64,000 nt of DNA, taken from NCBI GenBank assembly GCA_027627705.1, contig CP091242.1:484076-548075 (forward strand). Reading direction: 5' to 3'. A program made the position numbers and the translations under genes. Below the pieces are notes generated by a model. It saw only the letters and a list, made by a program, of their open reading frames with translations, did no database searches and had not been told where the DNA came from. Positions 1-8,648 of this stretch are shown piece after piece (position 1 is the first letter of the stretch; the number at the start of each line of letters is the position of its first letter). Source of the stretch: Hyphomonadaceae bacterium BL14 (GTDB lineage Bacteria > Pseudomonadota > Alphaproteobacteria > Caulobacterales > Maricaulaceae).

Positions 1-952
1 AGGCCGGGCGCGGGTGTCCTTGCCAGGCGGGTGCGCCATCGGCGCGCGGCCGGTCAATCTGCACCTGATGGCGCTGGAAGCGCTGGGTGCCGAGATCGAA
101 CTGTCCGAGGGCTATGTGATTGCCCGCGCGCCGCGCGGCCTGACGGGCAATCGCATTGTGTTTCCCATGGTGTCGGTGGGTGCCACCGAGCACGCCATGC
201 TGGCTGCCGTGCTGGCCAAGGGACAAAGCGTGCTGGAGCACTGCGCGCGCGAACCGGAGATCGCCGATCTGGCCCATTGCCTGAACGCCATGGGGGCGCG
301 TGTCTCCGGTGCCGGAACCGACACCATCACCATCGAGGGCGTTGACCGGCTGCATGAGGCGCAATGGACCGTCACGCCCGACCGGGTCGAGACCGGCACC
401 TATGCCATCGCCGCAGCGGCGGCTGGTGGCAAGGTGCGGCTGGAGGGCGTCGAGCCCGATCACAACAATGCCCTGTGGGATGTGCTGCGCCGCGCGGGCG
501 CCGGGGTCACCAGCGGTGCAGATTATGTGGACATCACGCGCAGCGGTCCGATTCGCGCAGTGGATATCCAGACCGAGCCCTATCCCGGATTCCCCACCGA
601 TTTGCAGGCGCAGTTCATGGCGCTGATGACGCTCGCCGACGGGGCCAGCGTCATCCGCGAGACGATTTTCGAGAACCGCTTCATGCACGCCCCCGAGTTG
701 GCACGCCTGGGCGCGCGCATTGATGTGCGCGGCAACGAGGCCATCGTGCGCGGCCCGGTCCGCCTGAAGGGCGCGCCGGTGATGGCGACCGATCTGCGCG
801 CATCGGTCAGCCTTGTCATCGCCGGTCTCGCGGCGGAAGGTGAAACGAGTGTCAGCCGCATCTATCATCTCGACCGCGGGTTCGAGCGGCTTGAGGAAAA
901 ACTGTCAGCCTGCGGTGCCGATATCGAGCGCCGCCCCGAGGAGTCCGTCTGA
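1..952 (+). CDS. murA: UDP-N-acetylglucosamine 1-carboxyvinyltransferase, 5' truncated by window
   Basis: Transfers enolpyruvate from PEP to UDP-GlcNAc, the first committed step of peptidoglycan synthesis, in the cytoplasm. The reading frame is open from base 2, so the N-terminus (roughly 105 residues compared with the ~419-residue family) lies outside the window. The GTG at 14 is an internal valine, not a start. The motif [12 protein letters not shown] (about bases 17-52) carries the catalytic cysteine that adds to PEP and is the fosfomycin target. Later family landmarks such as [11 protein letters not shown] and ENRFMH are present. The stop abuts the next ATG at 953, so it is the first visible gene of a tight operon. 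The assignment is secure. Confidence 0.96.
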   Translation, partial: GRARVSLPGGCAIGARPVNLHLMALEALGAEIELSEGYVIARAPRGLTGNRIVFPMVSVGATEHAMLAAVLAKGQSVLEHCAREPEIADLAHCLNAMGARVSGAGTDTITIEGVDRLHEAQWTVTPDRVETGTYAIAAAAAGGKVRLEGVEPDHNNALWDVLRRAGAGVTSGADYVDITRSGPIRAVDIQTEPYPGFPTDLQAQFMALMTLADGASVIRETIFENRFMHAPELARLGARIDVRGNEAIVRGPVRLKGAPVMATDLRASVSLVIAGLAAEGETSVSRIYHLDRGFERLEEKLSACGADIERRPEESV

Positions 953-1396
953 ATGACCGCCGACCGTCCCCTGCGCCTGATCGCCGAGAGCGAAGACGAT
1001 CTCCCGGTCCTGTCGGCGGCGCTGCAGGACGCGGCCGGACAGCTGGGCGATTTCGTCTTCGAGCCCAGGGCGCGCCGCTTCACGATTGCCCTCAACCGCT
1101 TCCGCTGGGAGGCCGAGACGGGCCGCCGTGGCGAGCGTGTTCGCGCCGCCCTTCAGATCAGCTCGGTCCTGGAGGCCGGCTCCCAGCGCCTCAGGCAGGG
1201 CGCCTCCGACGCGGTGGTCAGCCTGCTGGCGATGACATTCGAGCCGGGCGAGGCGCCGGGCGGCGTGCTGCTGCTGACCTTTTCCGGGGGCGGGGCCCTG
1301 CGCCTGAGCGTGGAGTGCATTGACGTGACCCTGGCAGACATATCGGCACCCTGGGCGGCGGCGCGCCGCCCCGATCACCGTGAGGCCCGGACATGA
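953..1396 (+). CDS. DUF2948 family protein
   Basis: A 147-residue protein of unknown function. Its N-terminal pattern RLIAESEDDLPVLSAALQDA and the following F-x-RFRWE segment match the DUF2948 family, which in alphaproteobacteria follows murA. There is no signal peptide or membrane segment, so it should be cytoplasmic. Its ATG directly follows the murA stop, and its end overlaps the UPF0262 start by 4 bases, so it is surely co-transcribed and probably translationally coupled. In many relatives hisD lies immediately downstream; here it does not. Family membership is from pattern recognition; no biochemical role is claimed. Confidence 0.85.
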   Translation: MTADRPLRLIAESEDDLPVLSAALQDAAGQLGDFVFEPRARRFTIALNRFRWEAETGRRGERVRAALQISSVLEAGSQRLRQGASDAVVSLLAMTFEPGEAPGGVLLLTFSGGGALRLSVECIDVTLADISAPWAAARRPDHREART

Positions 1397-1866
1397 GCGA
1401 GCACAGGCTGATTGCGGTGGAGCTGGACCAGGCCTCCATCGGGAAGGCCGAGGAGGCGGTCGAGCACGAGCGCCGCGTGGCAATCGCCGACCTTCTGGAG
1501 GCCAATGTGTTTGAGCCGGCCGGATCTGAACACGGCCCCTATGCGCTGCGCCTGGCCATCGAGGATCAGCGCCTGGTGTTTGATGTGAAGTCGCAAGATG
1601 GCGCGCCGGTGCGCGTCTTCGTGTTCTCGCTGGGGCCGTTGCGCCGCATCCTGAAAGACTATTTTCTGATGTGCGACAGCTATTACGCCGCCGTGCGCGA
1701 TGCGCCGCTGGGCCAGATCGAGGCCATCGATATGGGCCGGCGCGGGGTGCACAATGAGGGCTCCACCCTGTTGCGCGAGCGGCTGGCCGGCAAGATCGAC
1801 GTGGATTTCGACACGGCCCGGCGTCTGTTCACGCTGATCTGTGCGCTGCACCGGAGAAGCGCGTGA
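1393..1866 (+). CDS. UPF0262 family protein
   Basis: A 157-residue conserved alphaproteobacterial protein of unknown function. It starts MSEHRLIAVELDQASIG and contains the ERRVAIADLLEANVF and GPLRRILKDYF segments typical of UPF0262. The start overlaps the DUF2948 stop by 4 bases (ATGA), and its own stop overlaps the GTG of the following phosphatase, so the three are one translational unit. No signal peptide or transmembrane helix is visible. Length agrees with the family. The conserved link with infA and murA suggests a housekeeping role, but that is inference. Confidence 0.87.
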   Translation: MSEHRLIAVELDQASIGKAEEAVEHERRVAIADLLEANVFEPAGSEHGPYALRLAIEDQRLVFDVKSQDGAPVRVFVFSLGPLRRILKDYFLMCDSYYAAVRDAPLGQIEAIDMGRRGVHNEGSTLLRERLAGKIDVDFDTARRLFTLICALHRRSA

Positions 1867-2303
1867 CGGCGTCCGGGCATGCCCCGGCCGTGGTTTTCGT
1901 ATGCGCACGCAATGCCGTGCGCTCGCCCATGGCCGAGACATTCTGGCGCCGGCGATTCGGGGCCGACGCGCCGGCGGGCTCGTGCGGTGTGGAACCGGCG
2001 CCGTGGCCGGACGGTTTCATGATCCATGTCATGGGCGAGCTGGAGCTGGACCTGACCGGGTTTGAATGCCGCGATATGGAGGCGACGGCCGACACGCCGG
2101 TGGAGCTGGTGGTGTGCCTGGCCCACGAGGCCGATCACGCCGCATCGGCCTTTGCTGAACGGCGTGGTGCAGCCTATGAGTTCTGGCCCATCGCCGATCC
2201 CGCGCGCGTGGAAGGCCAGCGTGAGCGCCGTCTGGACGCCTATCGCGCCGCGCGCGACGCGATAGCGGCACGGGTGGCGCAATGGGGTGCCAGGAATAGC
2301 TGA
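1863..2303 (+). CDS. low-molecular-weight protein-tyrosine phosphatase family protein
   Basis: A 146-residue protein with the P-loop C-x5-R near its N-terminus: Cys14 and Arg20 in VCARNAVRS. This is the nucleophile and phosphate-binding arginine of low-Mr phosphotyrosine phosphatases and arsenate reductases. A later Asp-Pro (IADPARV) could supply the general acid. The GTG start at 1863 overlaps the UPF0262 stop. Position before infA is conserved in alphaproteobacteria. The substrate is unknown; the annotation 'arsenate reductase-like' is equally common for this lineage, and the two cannot be told apart from sequence alone. Confidence 0.85.
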   Translation: MTASGHAPAVVFVCARNAVRSPMAETFWRRRFGADAPAGSCGVEPAPWPDGFMIHVMGELELDLTGFECRDMEATADTPVELVVCLAHEADHAASAFAERRGAAYEFWPIADPARVEGQRERRLDAYRAARDAIAARVAQWGARNS

Positions 2304-2339
2304 AGCGCTCAAGGCTCGACGTGGCCTGTCATAGGGGAC

Positions 2340-2345
2340 TATATA
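2340..2345 (+). promoter_or_regulatory. possible -10 element for infA
   Basis: The 99-base gap between the phosphatase stop and infA contains TATATA at 2340-2345, about 60 bases upstream of the infA start. A poor -35 candidate (CTCGAC, 2315-2320) lies 19 bases upstream of it. An independent promoter for infA would make sense given its high expected demand, but the match is weak and the gap could be transcribed from murA. Confidence 0.35.
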
Positions 2346-2402
2346 GCGCGCCGGCGCGTGACGGGATTGTTCAGGTCCGGCGCAACGATCAAGAGGAGCC
2401 GC

Positions 2403-2621
2403 ATGGCGAAGGAAGAATTGCTCGAGTTTCCCGGCGAGGTCGTCGAACTCCTGCCGAACGCGACCTTCAAGGTCCGTCTCGAAAACGAACACGAGATCAT
2501 CGCCCATACCGCAGGCAAGATGCGCAAGAACCGCATCCGCGTGCTGGCGGGCGACAAGGTGCTCGTCGAGATGACGCCCTATGACCTGACCAAAGGGCGC
2601 ATCACCTATCGCTTCAAGTAG
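2403..2621 (+). CDS. infA: translation initiation factor IF-1
   Basis: A 72-residue S1/OB-fold protein that binds the 30S A site during initiation. The start is the ATG at 2403, preceded by AAGAGGAG, giving [11 protein letters not shown]; the longer upstream reading frame has no support and the family is always about 72 residues. Near-identical family landmarks are visible: [26 protein letters not shown] and [13 protein letters not shown] at the C-terminus. It is followed after 4 bases by maf. The identification is as secure as sequence reading allows. Confidence 0.98.
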   Translation: MAKEELLEFPGEVVELLPNATFKVRLENEHEIIAHTAGKMRKNRIRVLAGDKVLVEMTPYDLTKGRITYRFK

Positions 2622-2625
2622 TCCG

Positions 2626-3204
2626 GTGACCGCCGCGCGCGCGCCTCTGGTGCTGGCGAGCGCCTCGCCGCGGCGCAGGGACTTGCTGGCGCAGATCGGC
2701 GCCACGCCTGACCGGATCGCCCCTGCCGATATCGATGAAAGCGCGCGTCCCGGCGAATTGCCGCGGGCGCTTGCCCTGCGTCTGGCTGAAGGCAAGCTGG
2801 CCGCCAGCGATCATCCCGGCTGCTATGTGCTGGCCAGCGATACGGTGGTGGCGGTCGGCCGGCGCATCCTGCCCAAGGCCCAAAGCCGCGAGGAGGCCGA
2901 AACCTGCCTGCGGCTTCTGTCGGGGCGTAATCACCGGGTCTTCACAGGCGTGGCCGTGCGCGCGCCCGACGGCAAAACCGCCAGCCGTGTGTCGGAAACG
3001 CGCCTGAAAATGAAGCCGCTGAGCGAGCCTGAGATCGCCGCCTATCTCGACAGCGGTGAATGGGACGGTAAGGCGGGCGGCTATGGTATTCAGGGCCGGG
3101 CAGGGGCCTTTGTCATCGCGCTCACCGGCTCCTATACCGGCGTCATGGGTCTGCCGGTCTATGAGACCCGCCAATTGCTCACCGGACTGGGGTATGCGTT
3201 TTGA
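2626..3204 (+). CDS. Maf family nucleotide pyrophosphatase
   Basis: A 192-residue house-cleaning nucleoside triphosphate pyrophosphatase. The N-terminal LASASPRRRDLLAQIG is the Maf phosphate-binding signature; SDTVVAV and the late GKAGGYGIQG segment complete the active site. The GTG start at 2626 comes 4 bases after the infA stop; no earlier in-frame start is possible without entering infA. The stop overlaps the TTG of the RNase gene. The family hydrolyses non-canonical or modified NTPs (dTTP/UTP or m7GTP, depending on subfamily); the subfamily was not resolved here. Confidence 0.93.
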   Translation: MTAARAPLVLASASPRRRDLLAQIGATPDRIAPADIDESARPGELPRALALRLAEGKLAASDHPGCYVLASDTVVAVGRRILPKAQSREEAETCLRLLSGRNHRVFTGVAVRAPDGKTASRVSETRLKMKPLSEPEIAAYLDSGEWDGKAGGYGIQGRAGAFVIALTGSYTGVMGLPVYETRQLLTGLGYAF

Positions 3205-4271
3205 GGATCGTGGCGTTTGATCATGTGGGTGAGACCCGCGCAGCCGTGCTCGATGGCGAGCGGACTGTGGAGCTGCATCTCGAACGCTGGAGCGAGCGCG
3301 GCAAGCGCGCCATCCGTGGCGAGGTCTATCGCGCGCGCGTGACCAAGGTCGATAACGGCCTGAATGGTGCGTTCTGCGAACTGGGCCGCGGCCCGGCGGG
3401 CTTCCTGCCCTTCGGCAAAGCCGGGCGCCCTGACCGGCTGCACGAGGGCGCGGCGCTGGGCGTGCAGATCCAGCGCGAGGCGTTTCAGGAAAAGGGCCCG
3501 ACGCTCTCTCTGTTCGAGGTGGAGCCCGGCGAGGCGCCGCAAGTGGTCGTGCCGTCGCCGCCGCTGGCCGAGCGCCTGTCCATGATGTTCGACGCGCCGG
3601 TGCGCACGCCGAAGGAAGCCGAGATCGACCTCGACGCGCTGTTCGAGGATGCGCTGGACCCGGTGGTCCCGTTGCCCGGCGGCGGGAAGCTGGTGATCGA
3701 GCCGGTGACCGCGCTGACGGCCATCGATGTGGACGCCGGCGCGCGCAGTACGCCGGGCGGGGCGGGCAAGCTGGCCATCGAGCTTAACAAGAGTGCCGCG
3801 CGCGAAGCGGCGCGTCAGATCCGCCTGCGCGGCATTGGCGGGGTGGTGGCGATTGACTTCCTGCCGCTGAAAAAGCGCGCCGACCAGGCGGCGCTGGATC
3901 AGGCTATTCGCGGCGCTTTCAGGAATGATCCGGCAAAAGTGGACATCGCCCCGGCCTCGCGCTTTGCCATTGTCGAGCTGGCCCGCCAGCGCATCGGGCG
4001 CGGCCTGCACGAGATATGCTGGGAGCGGTTTGGCGTGGAGACGGTGGAGACCGCGGCCCTGGCCGCCCTGCGCGCGCTGGAGCGTGAAGGTGCGGCCAAT
4101 CGCGCCGCGCGTCAGATCATCTTGCGCGCGGGGAGTGAGGTTCACGCCTGGCTCGACGCGGACCCTATTGGCTGGCGCAAGGCGATGAAGGCGCGCCTGG
4201 GCGAGCGCTTCACGCTGGAGCTGGACACAGTGACGGGACCGCGCGCGTTTGCGGCGCATTTCACCCCATAG
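3201..4271 (+). CDS. ribonuclease E/G family protein, short form
   Basis: A 356-residue endoribonuclease. The N-terminal half holds an S1-like RNA-binding insert (KRAIRGEVYRARVTKVDNGLN..FCELG). The metal-binding catalytic aspartates are in LTAIDVDAGAR (about residue 175) and VVAIDFLPLKK (about 217). It is clearly shorter than E. coli RNase G (~489): there is no CPxxC zinc-link motif and the C-terminal dimerisation region is reduced. It starts with TTG at 3201, overlapping the maf stop by 4 bases. The maf-RNase-yacG order is the common alphaproteobacterial one. It probably acts in RNA processing, and how it oligomerises without the zinc link is open. Confidence 0.9.
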   Translation: MRIVAFDHVGETRAAVLDGERTVELHLERWSERGKRAIRGEVYRARVTKVDNGLNGAFCELGRGPAGFLPFGKAGRPDRLHEGAALGVQIQREAFQEKGPTLSLFEVEPGEAPQVVVPSPPLAERLSMMFDAPVRTPKEAEIDLDALFEDALDPVVPLPGGGKLVIEPVTALTAIDVDAGARSTPGGAGKLAIELNKSAAREAARQIRLRGIGGVVAIDFLPLKKRADQAALDQAIRGAFRNDPAKVDIAPASRFAIVELARQRIGRGLHEICWERFGVETVETAALAALRALEREGAANRAARQIILRAGSEVHAWLDADPIGWRKAMKARLGERFTLELDTVTGPRAFAAHFTP

Positions 4272-4284
4272 CATCACTGGAGAC

Positions 4285-4944
4285 CTAAGGAGATATTTGG
4301 GACACGGAAAGCGACTTTCCTGCTAAGCTGTCGTCAGAGTGAAATTTTTTGTCCCACTCAATTTGGATTAAAATTTCAGTAGAGTCTACTTCAACAGTTT
4401 GTCCGACGATCTTGAAGCGAATGCTTAAGTGATCTTTCTGATATTCGGACTTTATAACTTCGCTAAACGCAGTTGGAACTTTTGAATTTCCAAATGAGAC
4501 TTCTTCCATGCTATTTATATGGAAAAAATCTGCGATTCTGTCATGGCCGAGAATATTGTGTTTTATGCCCAACTCTTCTGAGTCTTTGTACTGCCAGCTA
4601 AGTTTTACAAGCCCTGACCAAGCACGGATCCACTGTCTCTGAGGCCCTTTTATCTCAATTTCAGTAATAGCGATTTGCGGCTCTTCAAGGCGGTATAGGT
4701 TTCGTGTTTTATTAGAAATTTGAATTAGAAAGAACCTCCCCCAGCCGATACTATTTAGCGATCCGTCTGAATTATTGTAATAAAGAGGTGTTTTTTGAGG
4801 AAGCGATTCCACCAATTTTATTTCAATTTTTGGAGGAAAAATGCGCCTTTTGATCCAGTCTCCAAAAATGGCTGCAACTGCAACAAGCGTTGATGCCGCA
4901 GCGCTAGATGCGATTATCCAATCTGTGACCGAGATATCTGGCAT
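4285..4944 (-). CDS. hypothetical membrane-anchored protein, AT-rich (likely acquired)
   Basis: A 219-residue protein not recognised as a named family. An N-terminal hydrophobic helix (about residues 8-28, ending GDWIKRR) is followed by a ~180-residue soluble domain rich in beta-type sequence, with many Ile, Lys, Asn and Glu residues. The DNA is strikingly AT-rich against its GC-rich neighbours, and it lies on the opposite strand between the RNase gene and yacG, which are usually adjacent. Convergent with the RNase gene (13-base gap) and divergent from yacG. The ATG at 4944 has GGAA about 8 bases upstream; a TTG at 4956 is an alternative. It looks horizontally acquired. No function is proposed. 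Confidence 0.72.
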   Translation of the reverse strand: MPDISVTDWIIASSAAASTLVAVAAIFGDWIKRRIFPPKIEIKLVESLPQKTPLYYNNSDGSLNSIGWGRFFLIQISNKTRNLYRLEEPQIAITEIEIKGPQRQWIRAWSGLVKLSWQYKDSEELGIKHNILGHDRIADFFHINSMEEVSFGNSKVPTAFSEVIKSEYQKDHLSIRFKIVGQTVEVDSTEILIQIEWDKKFHSDDSLAGKSLSVSQISP

Positions 4945-4994
4945 CGTGAGTTCCAAACGGTAGTTGCATCCTGATTAGTGGAGATAGAGCACCG

Positions 4995-5189
4995 ATGAAT
5001 AAGCGCCACAAGACCGGCTGCCCGATCTGCGGGCGGCCGGTGGTGAAGGACTACCGCCCCTTCTGCTCGCGCCGTTGCGCGGACGCGGATCTCGGCCGCT
5101 GGTTTTCAGGTGCCTATGCCGTCCCCGGCGAGCCGGTGGACCCGGCCGATCTGCCGCCTTCGGACGATGGCGGGACTGAGCGCGATTGA
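4995..5189 (+). CDS. yacG: DNA gyrase inhibitor / zinc-binding protein YacG
   Basis: A 64-residue protein with a four-cysteine zinc site: CPICGRP (Cys9, Cys12) and FCSRRC (Cys24, Cys28), followed by DLGRW and an acidic, disordered tail. In E. coli YacG binds GyrB and inhibits gyrase. The ATG at 4995 is preceded by GGAG. In relatives it directly follows the RNase gene and is often followed by a tRNA; here the foreign gene at 4285-4944 separates them and no tRNA was seen downstream. Confidence 0.93.
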   Translation: MNKRHKTGCPICGRPVVKDYRPFCSRRCADADLGRWFSGAYAVPGEPVDPADLPPSDDGGTERD

Positions 5190-5256
5190 CCGCCTCCCCT
5201 TGCCCTTTTGGCAAGACCTGCTAAGTCGGCCCCGCAAGAGAGAAGGAGGCCTCCCC

Positions 5257-6729
5257 ATGCAGATTCGCGAGGGGCTCACCTTTGACGACGTGCTCTTGCA
5301 GCCCGGCGCGTCCGAGGTCATGCCCGCCCAGGCCGATGTGCGCACCCGCGCCACTGCGTCCATCCCGCTGAACATTCCGATCCTGTCGGCCGCCATGGAT
5401 ACGGTGACCGAAGCCGGTCTGGCCATCGCCATGGCGCAGGCGGGCGGCATGGGCGTGATCCACCGCAATCTGACCAATGAGGAGCAGGCCGAAGAGGTCC
5501 GCCGGGTCAAGCGGTTTGAAAGCGGCATGGTGGTCAACCCGATCACCATCACGCCGGACGCCAAACTGGCGGACTTGCGCGCCCTGATGGACCGTCATCG
5601 CATTTCCGGCATCCCGGTGGTTGAAGCGGGCGGCGGACCCAATGGCAGGCTGGTGGGCATCATCACCAATCGCGATGTGCGTTTTGCCGACGACATGAAT
5701 GCCAGCGTCGCCTCGCTGATGACGCGCGAAAACCTTGTTACCGTGAAGCCGGGCGTAGACCAGGCCGAGGCGCGCCGCCTTTTGCACAAGCACCGCATCG
5801 AGCGGCTTCTGGTGATCGACGAGGCGGGTCATTGCGTCGGGCTGATGACCGTCAAGGATATGGAAAAGGCGCAGGCTCACCCCAGCGCCGCCAAGGACGA
5901 GCAGGGCCGCCTGCGTGTCGCCGCCGCGACGACGGTCGGCGATGCAGGCTTTGAGCGGGCGCAGGCTTTGATCGATGCCGGCGTGGACGTGCTGGTGATC
6001 GATACCGCCCACGGCATGTCGGCCAGCGTCATCGAGCAGGTGCGCCGCATCAAGGCCGCCTCCAACAAGGCCCAGGTCATGGCAGGCAATATCGCCACCT
6101 ATGACGGCGCGCGCGCTCTGTTCGACGCCGGGGCGGACAGCGTGAAAGTGGGCATCGGGCCGGGCTCGATCTGCACCACGCGCATCGTGGCGGGCGTGGG
6201 CGTGCCCCAGCTGACCGCCATTATGGACGCCGCGCGGGCGCGTGAAGGCTTTGACGGCGCGATCATCGCCGATGGCGGCATCAAGTATTCCGGCGATCTG
6301 GCCAAGGCTATCGCCGCGGGCGCGGACTGCGTGATGATGGGTTCCATGCTGGCCGGCACCGAAGAAGCGCCCGGCGAGGTGTTCCTGTTCAAGGGCCGCT
6401 CCTACAAATCCTATCGCGGCATGGGCAGTGTCGGCGCCATGGCACGCGGCTCGGCCGACCGGTACTTCCAGAAGGAAGTCACCGACGCCATGAAGCTGGT
6501 GCCCGAAGGCATTGAAGGCCAGGTTCCCTATAAGGGGCCTGTCGGCCCGATCCTGCACCAGATGGTCGGCGGTTTGCGCGCGGCGATGGGCTATACCGGC
6601 GCCAAGACCGTGGAAGAGTTCCAGGCCAAGGCGCAATTCGTGCGCATCACCAATGCAGGTCTGCGCGAAAGCCATGTCCACGACGTGACCATCACCCGCG
6701 AAGCCCCGAATTATCCCACGCCGAGCTGA
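5257..6729 (+). CDS. guaB: inosine-5'-monophosphate dehydrogenase
   Basis: Oxidises IMP to XMP with NAD+, the rate-limiting step of GMP synthesis. 490 residues, as expected. The N-terminal [11 protein letters not shown] and [19 protein letters not shown] begin the TIM barrel. Two CBS domains interrupt it at about 95-210. The active-site loop [11 protein letters not shown] carries the catalytic cysteine, and the flap arginine-tyrosine motif is in SADRYFQ. The start at 5257 has AGAAGGAGG 8 bases upstream; a longer frame from 5110 overlaps yacG and lacks support. guaA, the next pathway enzyme, is 5 kb downstream. Confidence 0.98.
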   Translation: MQIREGLTFDDVLLQPGASEVMPAQADVRTRATASIPLNIPILSAAMDTVTEAGLAIAMAQAGGMGVIHRNLTNEEQAEEVRRVKRFESGMVVNPITITPDAKLADLRALMDRHRISGIPVVEAGGGPNGRLVGIITNRDVRFADDMNASVASLMTRENLVTVKPGVDQAEARRLLHKHRIERLLVIDEAGHCVGLMTVKDMEKAQAHPSAAKDEQGRLRVAAATTVGDAGFERAQALIDAGVDVLVIDTAHGMSASVIEQVRRIKAASNKAQVMAGNIATYDGARALFDAGADSVKVGIGPGSICTTRIVAGVGVPQLTAIMDAARAREGFDGAIIADGGIKYSGDLAKAIAAGADCVMMGSMLAGTEEAPGEVFLFKGRSYKSYRGMGSVGAMARGSADRYFQKEVTDAMKLVPEGIEGQVPYKGPVGPILHQMVGGLRAAMGYTGAKTVEEFQAKAQFVRITNAGLRESHVHDVTITREAPNYPTPS

Positions 6730-6747
6730 CGGCGCGGCGTCTGGCGG

Positions 6748-7512
6748 TCAGGCGGCGAAGGCCGCGCGCGCCGCGCTGCGCAGCCCGTCCATGGCCGCGA
6801 TATACGGTGCCGGGCCGAAGCTGATCCGGCGCACGCCGGCGTCCCGCAACCGGCCGATGGCGTCAGGCGAGCGGACCATGATGTTGAGCGGCGCGTTGAT
6901 GGCGCGAACGGCCTCGGCGACGAGGGTCAGGTCGGACAGGCCAGGCAGAAACAGGCCGTCTGCGCCAGCGGCCAGATAGGCTTCGGCGCGGCGCACAGCC
7001 TCGGCCAGCTGGCTGGCCTGCGACGCCGCGTCATCCGCGCCGCCGGAGAAAAACACGTCGCACCGCGCATTGATGAACACGTCGAGCCCGTGCGCCGTCA
7101 CCTCTGTGCGGATGGCTGCGATCCGCCCGGCCGCATCGTCCAGGGCCGTCAGACCGTCGCCCGAGGGGTTGCAATCCTCCAGATTGATGCCCGCCGCGCC
7201 AGCCTGGACGATGGTCAGCACGCTGTGCGCCGCCGCCTCCGGGCTCGCGCCATAGCCGGTTTCCACGTCCACGCTGACGGGCAGGCTGGTCGAGGCGGCG
7301 ATGCGGCGCGTGCAGTCCACCAGGCGGTCGAACGGCAATGCCTCGCCATCGCGATAGCCTTGAGCCGCCGCCACCGCCCAGCTGCTGGTGGCGATGGCGC
7401 TGGCCCCGCCATCGGCGATCGCCCTGGCGCTGCCGGCATCCCAGGCATTGAACACTATGAGCGGCGCGCCGGCTGTGTGCAGGCTGCGAAACAAGGCGGC
7501 TGATGCGGTCAT
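6748..7512 (-). CDS. isocitrate lyase / PEP mutase family protein
   Basis: A 254-residue (beta/alpha)8 enzyme of the PEP mutase/isocitrate lyase superfamily, which makes or breaks C-C or P-C bonds alpha to a carboxylate. Visible landmarks are FNAWDAGSAR near residue 20, VDVETGYG (metal-ligand region), AGINLEDC and INARCDVFF. The start ATG overlaps the ada stop by 4 bases, so the gene is translated with ada. The classical isocitrate lyase KKCGH loop is absent, so the substrate is unknown; candidates include methylisocitrate- or oxaloacetate-type substrates. The link to Ada suggests induction by alkylation damage, which is inference from position only. Confidence 0.86.
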   Translation of the reverse strand: MTASAALFRSLHTAGAPLIVFNAWDAGSARAIADGGASAIATSSWAVAAAQGYRDGEALPFDRLVDCTRRIAASTSLPVSVDVETGYGASPEAAAHSVLTIVQAGAAGINLEDCNPSGDGLTALDDAAGRIAAIRTEVTAHGLDVFINARCDVFFSGGADDAASQASQLAEAVRRAEAYLAAGADGLFLPGLSDLTLVAEAVRAINAPLNIMVRSPDAIGRLRDAGVRRISFGPAPYIAAMDGLRSAARAAFAA

Positions 7513-8576
7513 GGGGCGGATGTCCTGGTTTGAGGGGGCGGTGATTGCTCGAGATCCAGCAGCGCGCGCTTGCGGTGCAGGCCGCCGCCATATCCGGTCA
7601 GGGCACCGTCTGCGCCAATGACCCGGTGGCAGGGGATCAGAATCGCGATCTGATTGAGGCCGTTTGCGCGCGCGACAGCACGGCTGGCACCGGGGCGGCC
7701 CATGGTGGCGGCGATGTCGCCGTAGCTGCGCGTTTCGCCGCGCGGAATGTCCTGAAGATGGCGCCAGACTTCGCGCGCAAACGGGCCGCCATGCAGGGCG
7801 AGGGGCGTCTTGAAGGTCACCGCTTCGCCTGCAAAATAGGCGTTCAGCTCCGCCTCGATCCGATCGTGGGGCGGGCGGCGCGAGCATCCCAGCCCGTTCG
7901 GGCTGGATGTGGCGAGGCGCTGCAATTCGCCCGCCAGCGCCTTCCGGTCCATGAATTCCAGAAGGTGCAGGCGCTCCGTATCGCACACGGCAATCATCGC
8001 GCCCAGGGGCGTGGGGATAGGGGCTGCCTGTAGGGCGGCACCGGCCCGGAACGTGCCCGGAGCCATGCCCAGAAAGCGGGCGACGGCCGTGCGGAATCCG
8101 CTGGCGGAGTCATAGCTTGCCGTCAGCTGAGCGCTGATCACGCTGTCGCCCCCGCCCAGCGCTGCCAGGCCTTCCTGCACCCGGCGCAGACGCGCCAGTT
8201 CCAGAAACGTCACGCCCAGCTGGCGGCGGAAGGCGCGGCGTACTGTGGAGGGGTCATGGCCCATGGTGATCAGATCGGCTTCGCGCCAGCGCCGGCCCGG
8301 CTCGGCCTCCAGTGCCTGCGCCAACGACGCCACCAGCGGCTCCATCCCGTGCTGTAGCGGCTTGCAGCGCTTGCACGGGCGGAACCCCGCTTCTATGCAA
8401 GCGGCGGCGCTCTCATGGAAGCGGCAATTCTCCCGCTTGGGCTTGCGGGCCGGGCAGGTGAGACGGCAGAAAATCCCCGTGGTCGTGACGCCGACATAGG
8501 CGCGTCCGTCCCAGCGCGCATCCCGCGCGATCAGGGCGTCGTAAAGCTGGGCGTCTGAGGGCGGTGTGAAGAGCAT
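7509..8576 (-). CDS. ada: bifunctional DNA repair methyltransferase / transcriptional regulator Ada
   Basis: A 355-residue adaptive-response protein. The N-terminal domain repairs methylphosphotriesters and has the zinc-cysteine set GIFCRLTC and FRPCKRCKP. An AraC-type helix-turn-helix follows (about 95-180). The C-terminal O6-methylguanine methyltransferase has the acceptor cysteine in IPCHRV, preceded by SRAVARANG. Methylation of the N-terminal cysteine is known to turn Ada into an activator of its own operon, so this gene and the downstream PEP-mutase-like gene are probably self-induced. It is divergent from rsmB with a 72-base shared intergenic region. Confidence 0.96.
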   Translation of the reverse strand: MLFTPPSDAQLYDALIARDARWDGRAYVGVTTTGIFCRLTCPARKPKRENCRFHESAAACIEAGFRPCKRCKPLQHGMEPLVASLAQALEAEPGRRWREADLITMGHDPSTVRRAFRRQLGVTFLELARLRRVQEGLAALGGGDSVISAQLTASYDSASGFRTAVARFLGMAPGTFRAGAALQAAPIPTPLGAMIAVCDTERLHLLEFMDRKALAGELQRLATSSPNGLGCSRRPPHDRIEAELNAYFAGEAVTFKTPLALHGGPFAREVWRHLQDIPRGETRSYGDIAATMGRPGASRAVARANGLNQIAILIPCHRVIGADGALTGYGGGLHRKRALLDLEQSPPPQTRTSAP

Positions 8577-8648
8577 GGATGATGCCTAGCAGACTTGCGA
8601 TCGGGCCATCGACGAAATTCGGGCGTCTATTTCCAGGAAGACACAATC

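Noticed and set aside
14..16. GTG at 14 as the murA start
   Set aside because: The frame is open further upstream and the catalytic cysteine would be at residue 7; MurA has it near 115, so this is an internal codon.
5190..5256. tRNA gene after yacG, as in some relatives
   Set aside because: The 67-base gap is too short for a tRNA and shows no cloverleaf or T-loop sequence.
5221..6681. 486-codon minus-strand frame over guaB
   Set aside because: Antisense to guaB, rich in His/Gly/Asp as expected from a shadow frame, no signature.
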